Below, piece after piece: positions 23,403-36,535 of a stretch of DNA of 64,000 nt. The notes under the pieces are model-generated. The model made no database searches, was not told where the DNA came from, and saw nothing but the letters and a program-made list of their open reading frames with translations. Made by a program: the position numbers and the translations under genes. The DNA is taken from the NCBI GenBank assembly GCA_936432065.2, contig OW386286.2:113051519-113115518 (forward strand). Reading direction: 5' to 3'. Each line of letters opens with the position of its first letter. Within the stretch, counting starts at the first letter, position 1. Origin of the DNA: Rutpela maculata. Taxonomy: Eukaryota > Arthropoda > Insecta > Coleoptera > Cerambycidae.

Positions 23403-24984
23403 GTAGCGAAAAGTTTTGGATTAAATTCTAGTCTCAGAAGTCATTTGTTTAAACAAAAGAAAGTTCAAAATTGTGTTTCCTTGCGGTTTTTCTTAAAGAT
23501 CTCTGGTTGTGTAGCTTGTATCATAATGAACAAAAAAGAAATCGTTCATAATAACTAGATTTGTCAGAACCTTCTTCATCAATTTTTAAAGTTGCAACAA
23601 AAAAAAAACAATTGAGAGATACAATTTTTAAACAATTGATAACTTAAACAATAATGCATATATTTTAATGAAACTTTAGAACACTATGCCTATGATAGAG
23701 CTAAATTGTTATACCAAATTTGAAGTTGGCGTGTTGACAACCTAAAACCAAAAACAAAGTCGAGAATTGAATTTTAGTTTCTTTTAATTTGTTTAATTTT
23801 TCTAATAAATGCATTTTGTTCATCAATATTTTGCCAAAAAATAAAAATTATTAGTGTCAAAATTTAATAAAAAAAATAAACAATTAAAAAAAAAACAGGT
23901 TTGTCTGCGCCAATTGGGAGCAGAGATATGACATTGTTTGCGTTTTATCCATTTATAAACAAAATAAATGACAAAATTTGCGCTGAATATTTTCTAATGT
24001 TTAAACTCTTCGCTGAGCATGTTACATATTTTTACAATAAATAAATCGTAGGAAAATTATGGAGTTGAACTTGCCCAGTAGAACAGCAATGAATAAAACA
24101 ACAGTCGATAATGATATAATATTAAGGTTTCTAGCAGAGTGCAACAATGTCTTTTTTTTAATTTTCACCTATATTTACTTGTTGTAGTAGTAGTAAAGTA
24201 GTATCTTAAAATCTAAAATGTAAACGTAACATTGTGAATACGTGTAATGTTGTTTTCGATAATATAATACTTAAAATTTTTATATTGCAGTATATAAGAC
24301 ATTAATTGCTATAAAATTGATACACAAAGTTTAAACCCTAGCTGGCTGTGATGATCACAACACATTTTAATTGTCATATATATGACAATGACTTAATTGC
24401 CATATATATGGTTTTAAACAAAGAAATACAATGCAATGTGCAATTACATAAGATTGCAGACTCGATTAAAGAAAACGGTTTGTTTCCTTTTCCAACGTTA
24501 AAGTCTCCAAACTTTTTATCTAGTTGCATTTATAATTGAAAATAATGTTTATTTTTGCATTTATCGGATTTCAAATTATAAAATAATTTTTTGAATAATA
24601 TTGAGAAATAACATTTTAACGTAGGTGTGTTAGAAATAATTTCATTTGTATTTTAATTTCTAGTATAACCAGTTTGAAGATTTATCAAAAGGATGCAGAT
24701 TGGAAATTAATACTTTCATAGATAGATATTATCTTTTCTATTCATAGATTACTGCTGCTGTTTGCGAAACCCTATAAAAAATTTATAATTTTAATTTTTA
24801 ATAATATTTTTATAAATATTAATATTATTGTAAATTTTTTAAGGTAAAATTTTGCAAAACATGTAGAAATTATGACCTGTTTAAACCACAACTTAATATA
24901 CATTTTTTAATTATATTTCTTTACTTTCCTCGCTTTACTTCCCCTGTAAAGTGAACAACATCTACAAATTTACGTGACGCAGAA
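23403..24984. other. AT-rich stretch without recognised gene
   Basis: The frame at 24348-24539 has no known motif. A short perfect palindrome TTGTCATATATATGACAA lies at 24371-24388. Confidence 0.45.
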
Positions 24985-26000
24985 AATTAATACTTGGCAG
25001 GCAGTTGACACTATTGAAAATGAAGAAATCGGGTATACCTTCAGTGAAAATCATACTGGGAGGACACCCTAAAAAATATAACACAGGTCTACAAAAAAAA
25101 GGTCTTGTCCTAAGGTTCTAATCTAAATTTTCTGAAGTATTTTGACACGATGAAGTCAATTTTGGACAAAATGAGAATTATGGAGGGGGTGGTAGAGGGA
25201 AATTGACCCCATAGAAAATTTTTTTGTTGAAAACTGGCTTCAGCGCATCAAAATGCTTTAGAAAAGTTAGGTCAGAACCTTAGGACAAGGCCTTTTTTGC
25301 CCTTTTTAGGCAATTTTTTTCGTCCAAAATTGACTCCAGCGCGTCAAAATACAAAAAAGTTAGATCAGAATGTTAGGGCAAGCAAGACCTTATTATTGCC
25401 TTTTTTAGAGGATAAAGGGGGTGGTAGAGGGAAACTGACATGATAGAAACTTCTTTTTGTCCTAAATTGGCTTCATCGCGACAAAATACTTTATAAAAGT
25501 TAGATCAGAACCTTGGAACCTTTTTTTTTTCATTTTTAGGGGATAAAAGGTGTGGGAGAGAAAAACTGACATGATAGATTTTTTTTTTTTTTGTAAAAAA
25601 TTGGCTTCAAAGCATCAAAATACTTCAGAAAATTTACATGACAAGACCTTTTTTGTTTTTTTTTTTGTAGACCTGTATAATTAACGAAAATATTGGACAG
25701 AGGATAATTATGTTCGGCATGTAGTTAACACAATTGTCTAGGAAGAAACCTGCTATACTTTTAGTGAGAAATATAAAAAATAAGGAACGGAAAAAATGCG
25801 ATGGAGGACAATAATATTTGGCATGTAGTTAACCAACTGCCAAGGGAAAAACCTGCGATACTTGAAAAATATATAATTATACATGGTGGTCACCCTAAAA
25901 AATGATTAATTAAGAAACGATGCTGGAAAATATTATTTGTAATGTAGTTGACACTATTACCAAGGAGGAAATCTGACACCGGTATATAAACGATTTTGGG
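24985..26000 (+). repeat. Degenerate tandem array of about 105-125-bp units
   Basis: Units recur at about 24996, 25716, 25820 and 25940, each with GGCATGTAGTTNACACTATT, a CCAAGGAGGAAACCTG-like segment and, in most, CACCCTAAAAAAT. The 720-bp first interval becomes about 126 bp once the nested 594-bp element is removed. A single related unit lies at 28985-29130. No coding. Confidence 0.65.
25083..25676. mobile_element. MITE nested in the tandem array
   Basis: Inverted ends ACAGGTCTAC plus an A run, then GGTCTTGTC, mirror GACAAGACC at the right. ATAA-like flanks are possible. The interior holds about four degenerate repeats of a segment with GTTAGATCAGAACCTTAGGA and GGTGGTAGAGGGAAA. No coding. 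Confidence 0.6.
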
Positions 26001-26553
26001 GTCCTCCTGGACCAAATACCGTTAAACACATTCGGAGAGATACATTTGGCGCCATTTTTTTTAAATATCTTGATTTTTCTATATTTTATTGACATTTGAA
26101 TTTGAGATACACGTAAGTACCTCGCGGGCTGGACCGGTGATGTATTCACGTGTGCCTCACAAAATCAGCCCTATCTTATATCAAGTGCTATATCCCATAC
26201 TATAAACACATGAAATACGTTGATGGTAGGAAAGCCGCCCAAAGAAAATGCCCAGAAATCAGGTACACAGATTCGGTAAATTTAGTTTTATATATATGAG
26301 ATAAACGAGTGCAAGAGAGAAAACAGAGAAATTAGGAAGACAATTACGGATATATTGCTCCCAGCACACTCCACACTTCGTAAAATCTTAATTGTGTCAC
26401 CTCGTCGTGTGTCAACGCAGGACATCGGTACCTATCGCTTCTGACCGCGAGCGCATTGTACTGGTATAATATGCGTCTGCAGTATATATTATTGTGTAAC
26501 TTGTTTCTGTTCCATAAATCCGCAAAATAAATAGTTTTATTCATTACTTACAG
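26001..26553. other. Stretch without recognised gene
   Basis: The minus-strand frames (25910-26149 and 26344-26544) have no known motif. Confidence 0.4.
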
Positions 26554-26560
26554 TAACAAG

Positions 26561-27615
26561 CTAAAAACTACATTTTGATATGCCTTTTATCCCTGTTGGG
26601 CTGATTCAGTACCTTTTTTTTTTCTTTTTGCATTGACTAAAGTAAAGGCTAACTACATTTTGAAATACAGAAAGGGCATCGGTTATATTGTGGTCATGCA
26701 TCTTTGTAAATAACTCGTTTATTTTTAATTTTTCGAAAAACTCTATTTCAGATTTTTTGTCCAAAAAGGTCCGTGCCTTATATCGGCTATAGAGATTGAT
26801 CGACGGAATACTTAATTTTCGATTTTTATTGGGAAACTGTCAGGTATTTGTAGAATCTATCAAAAAAATTAACTTTTCCAGAATTTGTAGATTCGCTTTT
26901 GTTTTTTCAAATTCCCACAAACGTCACGTAATAGACTTAATCGAACCCTACAATCGCCATTTTTGAAAATCAAAATCGGACCTTCGGTTCGGGAGTTATC
27001 AATATCTTTGGAAAATCATACTCGGCCTTGGAAAAAATACTTGCGGTCAACGGATTCGGGCCACCAGCAATAGGCTTCATTTGTGGCCGTGTACCTTCGA
27101 TCCCACCAAGTCTCATCGCAATAGATCGATATCCTGGACAGTTATCGTGCTTCATAGCCCGATTTCGAGAAAACCAGTTCTTTGCAAAAAAATTCAATTT
27201 TCATTTGTTTTTCGACATTGTCTCCCGTATACTTATCTGTAGATCGTTGCTAGCGGCACCATCTCTTTTTTGAAATATCTCGATCCGACTGCTCGTTACC
27301 GAGTTATTCAATTTTTTCCGAAAAACTTGAAACGTCTCTATCGGGTACTTCCGGTTTCCGAACGGAGCCGAGCTTCCAGCGTTAAGGTTTTTTAAAGGCC
27401 TCCTACTAACCACCCAAGTTTCATCGAAATCCGAAAACGGATTAGGGGGGCTGAGCGTGACAGACAGACAGACCGACTGACCGACGGACGGAATTTTCTA
27501 AATTCGCTTTCGAGTCGATAGATATGACTTTCATTTCGATCCGACGTTTTTTTCGGATTTCGATGGTCCACTGGAAAAATGCAAAACCTATACTACATTT
27601 TTTTTCAAAATGTAG
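26561..27615 (-). mobile_element. 1.06-kb element, first of a tandem pair
   Basis: It begins CTAAAAACTACATTTTGA and ends TCAAAATGTAG, giving an 11-bp inverted CTACATTTTGA. The 7-bp flank TAACAAG lies at 26554-26560 and 27616-27622. The interior has a GACA/GACC tetranucleotide tract near 27458-27492 and a short terminal hairpin. The strand is set by reading the tract as GTCT. The short frames inside (26970-27273) recur in the second copy but look non-coding. Confidence 0.75.
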
Positions 27616-27622
27616 TAACAAG

Positions 27623-28689
27623 CTAAAAACTACATTTTGATATGCCTTTTATCCCTGTAGGATGACTCAGTACATTTTGACATGTTTTATTTTTATTTTA
27701 TTTTTCTTTTTGCATTGACTAAAGTAAAGGCTAACTACATTTTGAAATACAGAAAGGGCATCGGTTATATTGTGGTCATGCATTTTTGTAAATAACTCGT
27801 TTATTTTTAATTTTTCGAAAAACTCTATTTCAGATTTTTTGTCCAAAAAGATCCGTGCCTTATATCGGTTATAGAGATTGATCGACGGAATATTTAATTT
27901 TCGATTTTCATTAGGAAACTGTCGGGTATTTGTAGAATCTATCAAAAAAATTAAGTTTTCCAGAATTTGTAGATTCGCTTTTGTTTTTCAAATTTACACA
28001 AACGTCACCTAATAGACTTAATCGAACCCTACAATCGCCATTTTTGAAAATCAAAATCGGACCTTCGGTTCGGGAGTTATCAATATCTTTGGAAAATCAT
28101 ACTCGGCCTTGGAAAAAATACTTGCGGTCAACGGATTCGGGCCGCCAGCAATAGGCTTCATTTGTGGCCGTGTACCTTCGATCCCACCAAGTCTCATCGC
28201 AATCGATCGATATCCTGGACAGTTATCGTTTCGAGAAAACCAGTTTTTTGCAAAAAAATTCAATTTTCATTTGTTTTTCGACATTGTCTCCCGTATACTT
28301 ATCTGTAGATCGTTGCTAGCGGCACCATCTCTTTTTTGAAATATCTCGATCCGACTGCTCGTTACCGAGTTATTCAATTTTTCCCGAAAAACTTGAAACG
28401 TCTCTATCGGGTACTTCCGGTTTCTGAACGGAGGCGAGCTTCCAGCGTTAAGGTTTTTTAAAGGCCTCCTACTAACCACCCAAGTTTCATCGAAATCCGA
28501 AAACGGATTAGGGGGGCTGAGCGTGACAGACAGACAGACCGACAGACCGACTAACCGACGGACGGAATTTTCTAAATTCGCTCTCGAGTCGATAGATACG
28601 ACTTTCATTTCGATCCGACGTTTTTTTCGGATTTCGATGGTCCACCGGAAAAATGCAAAACCTATACTACATTTTTTTTCAAAATGTAG
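27623..28689 (-). mobile_element. 1.06-kb element, second of the tandem pair
   Basis: It is nearly identical to 26561-27615, with a few small indels, for example a loss near 28229 relative to 27147. TAACAAG flanks it at 27616-27622 and again at 28690-28696. So two copies share three flanks. Confidence 0.75.
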
Positions 28690-28696
28690 TAACAAG

Positions 28697-29770
28697 TTCA
28701 TATGCATGATATACACTGTTTTTGTAATTCAAATGTCAAAAAAAATTAATTTCTTAGTCACCAATTTTTGACATTGAAAATACTTATACATATGTAAAGA
28801 TTTCCACAACCCGCTAAGTATCTGCCTGTTTCTGGGACCGGCTGGTATAGTTCCTAAGCATTTAGCGTATAAATGGGGGTTTATCGTTTTAATAGATGTC
28901 TGAATACTTACGTCTTTCGTGTGGGTAGTGCATGTACCTCGCGGTCCAGGGGGACATTTGGAATGAAGGTCAAATTTTATTCAACGTGCTAAAATACTTT
29001 TAGTGAAAAAATGGTTAATCTAAAAAAACAATGAATCACACAAACAATATTTGGAGTGCAGTTGTCACTATTGCCAGGAAGAAGACCTGATATATTTCTA
29101 GTTAAAAAAATGTACAGGGTGGTCATCAACAGAGAAAGTAATGAATAAATCAAAGGTGCGAAATATAGAGTTAACTTTTGTGTAAATACCTTTACAGATA
29201 TTTTCATGCGTACTTGAAAATATTTGTCCTACAATATCACACAATATTTTTGAACGCTACAGTTTCTTATGCTCGACAAAACAAAATAAATTATCGGAGC
29301 TAATGTATACCATAATAAAGATGTTTTACGTAAGTATAAACACGAAACACATCACGAGATCGATATTAGTTTAGACAGCTAAAACTACAGCACATTAGTT
29401 TTACTGAAACCACAACCGCTTTGATATTATGTTGTAACTTAAAATGATGCTCGTTTCATAAATAAGCCGTCTAGTGCACTTTATGGATTTTGCAATTTCC
29501 CAAGGGATGTACTGAATCAACAGAACTTCATATTTATTATGTCTTACGTAACAAATTTAAGTATAACTATTTTTCTGTATTTACAGGAAAGATTAGTTGC
29601 GGTACAATTTTATAATACCTTGTTTTATTTGTTAAATGAGAAACAACCTATTGTAATGCACTGAATAATTCTTTTCTAAAAATTAGTTATTTCTGCAAGA
29701 ACTACACACACCGCAAGAATTATGGCATTATCTACATTACTTGAAAAATATTATATTTATATAATAATAT
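28697..29770. other. Stretch with one stray tandem-array unit
   Basis: Apart from the unit at 28985-29130 related to the 25-26 kb array, nothing is recognised. Confidence 0.45.
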
Positions 29771-29922
29771 ATTTCTATTTTCTTCTTTTTGTTTGAAAGC
29801 TCTTGTAAAGAGGACACTTTTTTGTCCCTATACATTCATCTCTACACCTTGAGGGTTCTGCGCAAATTAAAAAAATATATATTTTTTAATTTTTCGGAGT
29901 TCTTTTTGTAATTTGACGATTT

Positions 29923-30690
29923 GTGAATTATTTATTTATTTGCACAGTAGATACTGATGTAGTTGTTTTGGCAATATCTTTCTTTCACGTTCTCAAAACT
30001 GCGGGACTTCAAGAGATGTGGATTCTCTTTGGTATTGGGAAAAGTCAGAGATACATGAGCATTAATGCCATGTTTAAAAGAATGGGTGAACATAAAGCTG
30101 TTGCATTGAGAGGATTCCATGCATTCACTGAAATCAGATGTAACGTCATCATTTGCAATGAAAGGGAAACAGACTGCCTGGAAAGTGTGGAAATCGTTTC
30201 CTGAAGCTGCTGAAGCCTTCCAAGCTACCTCTATACCACAACAGTCTATTTCTGACGAGACCTTTCAAGTTCTGGAGAAGTTTACTGTTTTGCTTTACTA
30301 CAAAGACGCAGAAGACTTTTCAGTTAATCATGTTAGAAAACTTCTCTTTGCTTCAAAATTCGCAGTCTACAAAGTCTGCCCCCAAAAAAGAGGTACTAAG
30401 GCAGCATTGTCTTCGTTCAGCATACCAGCCAGGACAAATTTGGGATCATGCATGCTCAGTGATGGACAACATTCCAGGGCCAGAAGGATGGGGATGGACC
30501 ATGGTTGATGGTGAGTGGACGCCGGTCTGGTCTTCTCTTCCTTCTCTTATAGCAGCCTGCAGAGGATTAGTTAAGTGTAGCTCTGGATGCCGTACACGAT
30601 GCTCCTGCTGAAAAGCCAAGGTTCCATGCACGTTACTTAAAACGAACTGTACTGGGGGTCGACAATGCAGCAATAAATACAATAAAAGGT
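29923..30690 (+). pseudogene. Broken XPG-like nuclease TE protein, copy B
   Basis: The frame from 29923 gives TVDTDVVVLAISFFHVL, then YMSINAMF and GFHAFT. A small lesion after HAFT shifts the frame; the expected Gly-Cys-Asp is replaced. The next frame gives DVTSSFAMKGKQTAWKVWK, FTVLLYYKDAEDFSVN and RKLLF. A further shift near 30350 leads to QHCLRSAYQ, PGPEGWGW, WTPVW and a Cys cluster CSSGCRTRCSC near 30580-30608. The TE protein presumably nicks or cuts DNA during transposition; the DTDV and HAFT-xD motifs fit a PIN/XPG fold. The N-terminal part seen in copies A and C is missing. It has three frames and is inactive. Confidence 0.75.
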
Positions 30691-30947
30691 ATGCGTTTAA
30701 TTGATTATTTTTAAATTCGTTTCACAATTTCAAGATCATAATATTGATTTGTTGATCCAATTCCTTAATATAATAATAATATATAATTATTTAGTACCAT
30801 GGATGAATTGGAAGATGAAAAAGCTTATTGCGAGTGATCTAGAGTGATAAAATCTTTATAGAAGCAGTTCATTTACATGAATATTTCTTAGTATTTAGTA
30901 GTTTTTTGTTTGTAAATTTTTTTTACTTAATGTAATAAATGTTATAA

Positions 30948-31052
<105 letters not shown>

Positions 31053-31421
31053 TGTTTTTGTGGAAAAAAAAATGGATAGTGAGCAAAATTAAAACTTGCT
31101 TATCAATGAAATTTGTGAGAAAAGTGAAATTTTCAGGTTTTTGAAAATTGCGCAGAACCCTTAAGAGATAAATGTATAGGGACAAGAAAGTGTCCTCTTT
31201 ACAAGAGCTTTCAAACAAAAAAAAAAAGAAAATAGAAATCGGAAAATTAGGAGCTGAGATAAAAAAAATAGTATGGCTAATGGCGGCCATCTTTAATGGC
31301 CGCCATTTTGCTGACTGCACTGATTTTTAAGTGGCTCCCTATCTCAAAAGTTACCTTTTGACATCAACTATGATTACAGACTACAGAAAGTGCAGCTTTC
31401 TTTGGCGTACTCGACGTACTA

Positions 31422-31959
31422 TATGCATTGTAATGGGAATAGATACGTCTTTCTTTTCCTAATTTATGATTCTTGCGCTCGTTTATCTGAGGACCCATGT
31501 TATATAACTACATTTTGCGAATCTGTATATCTTTATTTCCACCTGACAACGTCATCAATGTGTATTATGTGGAAGGTATTTTTTCGTTGAGTTCTTAAAC
31601 AAAAGCGTTACTGAATAGCTGTTGGTGTTATTTATGCAAATTGTAATTCTTCTCATTTCCTTAAAATATTAATTCAATTACTAATAGGAGCAAATCTTAC
31701 TGCAATTTTAAGAAATAAATATAGAGGAATCGGAAAGTCCTCCGTTTGACATTACGCTATTAACCGATCGCCCACAATAAAGACGTCTACCAGTACTTTA
31801 GCAGAGGCAAACAGTGACACGCCCCTATTGCTTGCTTTGCTCTCGCTTGCTCTTATTGCCATACCAAATCAAACACTTTCCGTACATACTAGAGAGTTGT
31901 TGGCTCCTTCGTCGTGAACAGTTATACTAATTTCAATTATTTTGTAATTTGGTATGACA
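31422..31959. other. Stretch without recognised gene
   Basis: Balanced composition near 31740-31920, but no motif recognised. Confidence 0.4.
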
Positions 31960-32400
31960 GAAAGATCACAAAATGCAAGAAATATCAGTTTTGCAAACGC
32001 CCTACTTCCTTTACCTCTCTGAGACATAGACTGTTAAGGAAGCAGGCAGACGGTGTATTGATGTTTTCGAGATGTGGGTCTGCTACGAATTCTCTGTACA
32101 GCCCAACGCACTAATAAAGATTCTACCAAGAAATACTTACCCGAAAGCGACTCTACATCATCGCATTCTCCCGAATCATCTCATTTTTTGGCCACATCAA
32201 CCGGAGAGAGGATAATGTAGAACGGCTGAAGTTTAGAGAAAACCAAATGGCATGAGAGGTGACGGGAAAGAGCTTTAGTGAGCCCGTGCGCCTAACAGGC
32301 AACCACGACCACGACAGATAACGTGCTAGACAGCAAACGGCCAACTAAAATAATGAACCACAAAACGCGTTATAAGACGTTGTGAAATGAAATGACTGTA
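31960..32400 (+). pseudogene. 3' fragment of an endonuclease/RT-type LINE
   Basis: Frame pieces read FEMW, ILPRN, HINRRE-DNVERLKF and GKSFSEPVRLTGN. They follow the order of the FEMW-WRR...GHI-RR-DN-ERL tail I recall from insect LINE polyproteins. Stops and shifts are frequent. The segment ends in CGTTATAAGACGTTGTGAAA, comparable to the tail at 19.5 kb. Confidence 0.55.
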
Positions 32401-33026
32401 ATTAAGAACATCCAAACACGACACAGAAAGAATAAAAACTTAAATTACTACATTAACGCCACCAAGAATGTCATACTATTATAAAAGCATCAGGAACTAA
32501 AACACACGTCAGGTATTTATTCATTGTTTTCCCATTTTTGTGGCTTCACAAAGTAAATAAATATGCCCTGCATCCTTGGCCATAAATTCAAGTCTATGTT
32601 TATGTGATTATCTGGAACGCCGAGCAGAGCTAACAACGGAAATTACACGAGGAAATAAAATTGCAGCGAGTGAGTTTCCTCTTTCTATCTCTATATCAGA
32701 TTCAAGATTTAATAAACTGCCATATTTCATTCCGTAAATTATCACATAATTTGTTAAGAAGCTGACTCTGAAGGGAACTCATCGTTCCTTATTTAAACAT
32801 AAAGATGTTGCGTGGATATATAGGGTCAGAACATTTTTAACGTAGCTATTCCAAAAGATGATTCTAAGATTTAAAGTAAAACGACAACTTGTATAAATTA
32901 TAGTGTTCCTTTTGGGATACAGTCGATTAGAGTTAGGGCAACCAATATACACCCAGAGCTAAAGGCGGATTCCATTCTAGGAATGCTCATGGATACTATG
33001 GCCCTAAAACTGCAATGCACATTTTC
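32401..33026. other. Stretch without recognised gene
   Basis: Nothing recognised. Confidence 0.45.
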
Positions 33027-33958
33027 GTATGTAATATCACTAGTGCTTAAAATTTTATCGAACATTTTTTCGAAAGCGTGTTGCCTGGTAATATAAAGAG
33101 TGCAAATTGACAGTTTATTATCTGATTAAATCCCGACCGCTTTAGCGGGAGGGATTTAATCTTTGATAATAAACTGCCAATTTGCACGAGTTATATTAAC
33201 TAGGGGCAACTCAGCTTGAGAACAAATTTTTAGATAAAATTTAAAGCACGAGTGGTATTTGTGGAGAATATTTCACGAATAAATAATTCATTAAGTATAT
33301 CGTTAATATTATGTTCAGTAATTAATTGCCTTCAGACGTTTCCTTGTTGCTTTTTAGAGATTACTCACCTTTATCTTCAATTTCATCATTTACGTCATAT
33401 AAAAATGCATTTTCAAAGCGACTCATCTAATAAAAAACAAAGTAGATTTAAATTATGACAATCAAGAAAAACAATATACGTTAAACCATAGGTACTGTAA
33501 CTTATAAGACTAGTCATCACAACAAAGCACGCTTCGACCAATTACATTACGGGTGAAATCACAAAAATTGCATATTACCAATCTATCCCTATTACGTTCT
33601 AAGGCTGCCGGCTCAGATGGTATGGTACCGCTAGCTTAACTTAGTTACTAGCCTAAACAGTGAATTGAATTATTATATTAAAGTGTTTATTAATATATAT
33701 TTATGTATTTAATCATTGTTTCTAATTTGAGAAGTTTGATAGTTAAGGTTTACTTGTTTAAGTAGAGAGTTTAAGTACAACGAATTATAATGTATATAGT
33801 GATATTGCAGAGTTTTGATTTTCCAAATAAGCGTTAGCTGCTTTGTAATGATTGATGAATTACCATAAGTAAGTACCTACATTTGTATATTTATCATGAA
33901 ATAACTGATTTGTCTGCTTCGTAGATATTCATATTTAATTTTAGTTGGGAAAATTATT
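33027..33958 (+). repeat. Dispersed repeat with internal palindrome, copy 2
   Basis: Aligned to 6264-7222 throughout with small indels, for example loss of GCCATCTAGTAAC-type sequence near 33632. Similarity stops at GAAAATTATT, where the next inverted-repeat element begins, so that element probably inserted here or marks a rearrangement. Confidence 0.75.
33089..33199. repeat. 111-bp palindrome, copy 2
   Basis: Same arms as at 6329-6437, around GACCGCTTTAGCGGGAGG. The centre here has one more base, restoring a GCTTTAGC core. Confidence 0.8.
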
Positions 33959-33961
33959 ACT

Positions 33962-34143
33962 AGTCCAGTTCGAGCAACGAGAAGCAGCAGTAGGCAGCTT
34001 TCAGCGAGAACCTGAAGATGGCAGATGGGATTCTGCCGAAACGTCGTTTAGACAACAATGGCTCCAGCAGGAGCCTATCAACTACGTGGGAAAACACCCG
34101 GAAGTACACCAACACTTCATTCAACACCCGCGAAAACCTAAGA

Positions 34144-34240
<97 letters not shown>

Positions 34241-34388
34241 TGTACTTCCGGGTGTTTTCCCACGTAGTTGATAGGCGCCTGCTAGAGCCATTGTTGTCTA
34301 AACGACGTTTCGGCAGAATCCCATCTGCCACCTTCAGGTTCTCGCTGAAAGCTGCCTACTGCTGCTCCTCGTTGCTCGAACTGGACTG
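33962..34388. mobile_element. Inverted repeat with (TA)n loop, possible Penelope-like ends
   Basis: The arms 33962-34110 and 34239-34387 are near-perfect reverse complements (CCAGTTCGAGCAACGAG and complement). They hold CTGAAGATGGCAGATGG and CTGCCGAAACGTCGTTTAG. GAAGATGG...CCGAAACG is a phrase I associate with Penelope-like element termini, but this is from memory. The loop holds about 40 unpaired bases and the (TA)n run. Frames across it are artefacts. Confidence 0.5.
34150..34238. repeat. (TA)n microsatellite
   Basis: About 88 bp of uninterrupted TA at the loop of the inverted repeat. Confidence 0.95.
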
Positions 34389-36535
34389 GTGTGTAAAGTA
34401 GGTTAGGATATTGAAAACTGTGAAACAATAATTACTTCGATATCTTCAGCCGTTCAGGAGACACTTACGATAAGTTCTTTTTCACTGTGATCGCAAGAAA
34501 AAACACGTCACTTCACTTTTATTCGTAGTATCCGAACCATAGTCCTGGGGTAAACACACAAATACGGCAGCTCCTAGTGAAGGTAGAATTATATGCAAGT
34601 ATTATATATAAGAATGAGCCGTACAGTTTTAATGAGTAAATGAATACGTTAATTGTGTTGGGACTTTGTAAATACAACTTCAAAAACATATTTTGACTAC
34701 TGCGACTACTGAAAAACGAATTCCAGAAATCAGCCATCATAAAGCGATCGGAATGCGACGTGAATGTCCAACGTATATAAAGATATAGATATATCTGTAT
34801 AGCATATAAACAGTCTCAAAATATTAGGAGCAAAGTTGAAAAAAAGTAACAATTCTATGACATTCTATGAAGTTGAGGTGACTAACAATAAATTATATTT
34901 CTATAGCAATATTTTATCACCACATTATATTAATTTAAATTTATCACCATGGCAGGACATTTGGGTATTGCTGTAAGAGAGTTAAAGTACTGTTTCTAAT
35001 TAGTTACTTTATTTAATGAATACTTACTGGTGTATTAATTGTTAATCTTTCTATTATGGAATCAATCTAATATTTCATTATTTTTAACAAGAGTGTTGAT
35101 TTCTATAATATTTAAGACCCTTATAAACGTAATTTACCGCCAACAAACAATGCAATTAATCTTAAAACATAGCAGAAGAAAGATTGCGTGAAGGAAATGA
35201 TTTTAATTAAGCGTTCAACACAATTCTGAGGGTGCAAAATAATAGAGAAAAGTTTCCCTACGGCATGGCAATGATATCTGAAAAATACTATCTCGTAAGA
35301 AAAATATGTTATTAGTCAAAACGGTCGTAAAAGAAACGTTAAACTTACCCTACTTGTTAGAACTCAGCACTTGAAAATCTCGTAAAACATGCAATAAACA
35401 TATTCCCCGAGGAGAATATATCTACTTCACGCTTTCGTCGTAGTTAGCTTTATAAAAAATGGCTTGAGCAGGAGAACGTGTTTCATTTTTGAATAATAAA
35501 AACTCTTTTCATTTGAAATAGACTAAATCTATATATATATATATATAAATCGCAATTCGTTTTATTTCTATAATTCGCTAGTGGCTCCCACTGGAGTGAT
35601 TTCCATATATATATTTTTTTAATTAACACTACTCACCAAGATATTTGCCATCACTAACTTTTACTTCTTCTAAAATTATTATTTCCATGTGTAAAATTCG
35701 AGGAATCTTGATTCAGCACTTGCAGAGACATCTGCTTTAAAGCAGTGCAGTAGAATGCAGGAGAATCGATCTAAATCGGCAAGTGGCAAAAATCAACTTT
35801 CAAATTTCTCGTTTCAAGAGACGTTTTATAGCAGGTCAAAGTACATTTTTGGAATATTTTTAACGTCTCTGGCGACGTATGCCACAAAAGGCGAAAAAGT
35901 AGATAGTACGCCAAATTTGAACACAAAAAAGAACACTTAACATGAATTAGAAAATTGTAAAAGTTTAAAAGTTGGCGGGCAAAATATTAAATATTAAACA
36001 GAGGAAAGTGCAAAAAGCGCGTAACCTTCCGAACGAATTTTTAGGCAAAAAAAGCTAAACTTACCAAGGACAGGTTTTTACCATAATTATAAACTATTTC
36101 CGTCCGGCGGCTTGACTATGGAACAGGAACATAGGATGGCCATTAGAACAATAGAACTTCATGCCGGGAAAAGAATTTTGAATAATAGAAAATATAAATT
36201 AGCCCATAAAAATTCTTGTACAAGATATCTTCATGGGGGTAGCTCGAGAACGAATCCATGATACTCTACCCTTATTGGGTTATAATATGTAGTTAGTACG
36301 TTTTTGCAAAAGAGCGGGAAAGCCTCATATAACTCATACATTACTGTAAAAAGCCTTTCAAATGGCAAGTTCTTGTGAATGATAAAATCACTGTTAAGAA
36401 GTATTAAGCTAGTTACAAGCGAACCAAAGTTCAAGTGAATATATTGAAGAGGTTTGTATCTAGGTCTTGTATATTTTTCCCCTTTTCGATAAAAAGGAAA
36501 AAACATAACAATTCTAGCTTTTACGTGATCGTCTA
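34389..36535. other. AT-rich stretch without recognised gene
   Basis: Frames at 34519-34740, 35755-35940 and 36231-36545 have no known motif. A short TA run lies at 35529-35547. Confidence 0.4.

Noticed and set aside
28267..28716. 149-residue minus-strand frame
   Set aside because: It lies inside the second 1.06-kb repeat, crosses its GACA tract, has no domain, and its partner in the first repeat is broken.
33945..34331. Frames of over 100 residues on both strands
   Set aside because: They run through the (TA)n tract and the inverted repeat; the composition is an artefact.
35525..35580. Helitron 5' end (TCTATATATATATATATAAATCGC-like)
   Set aside because: A TA run after TC is too weak alone; no matching 3' hairpin with CTAG|T was found downstream.
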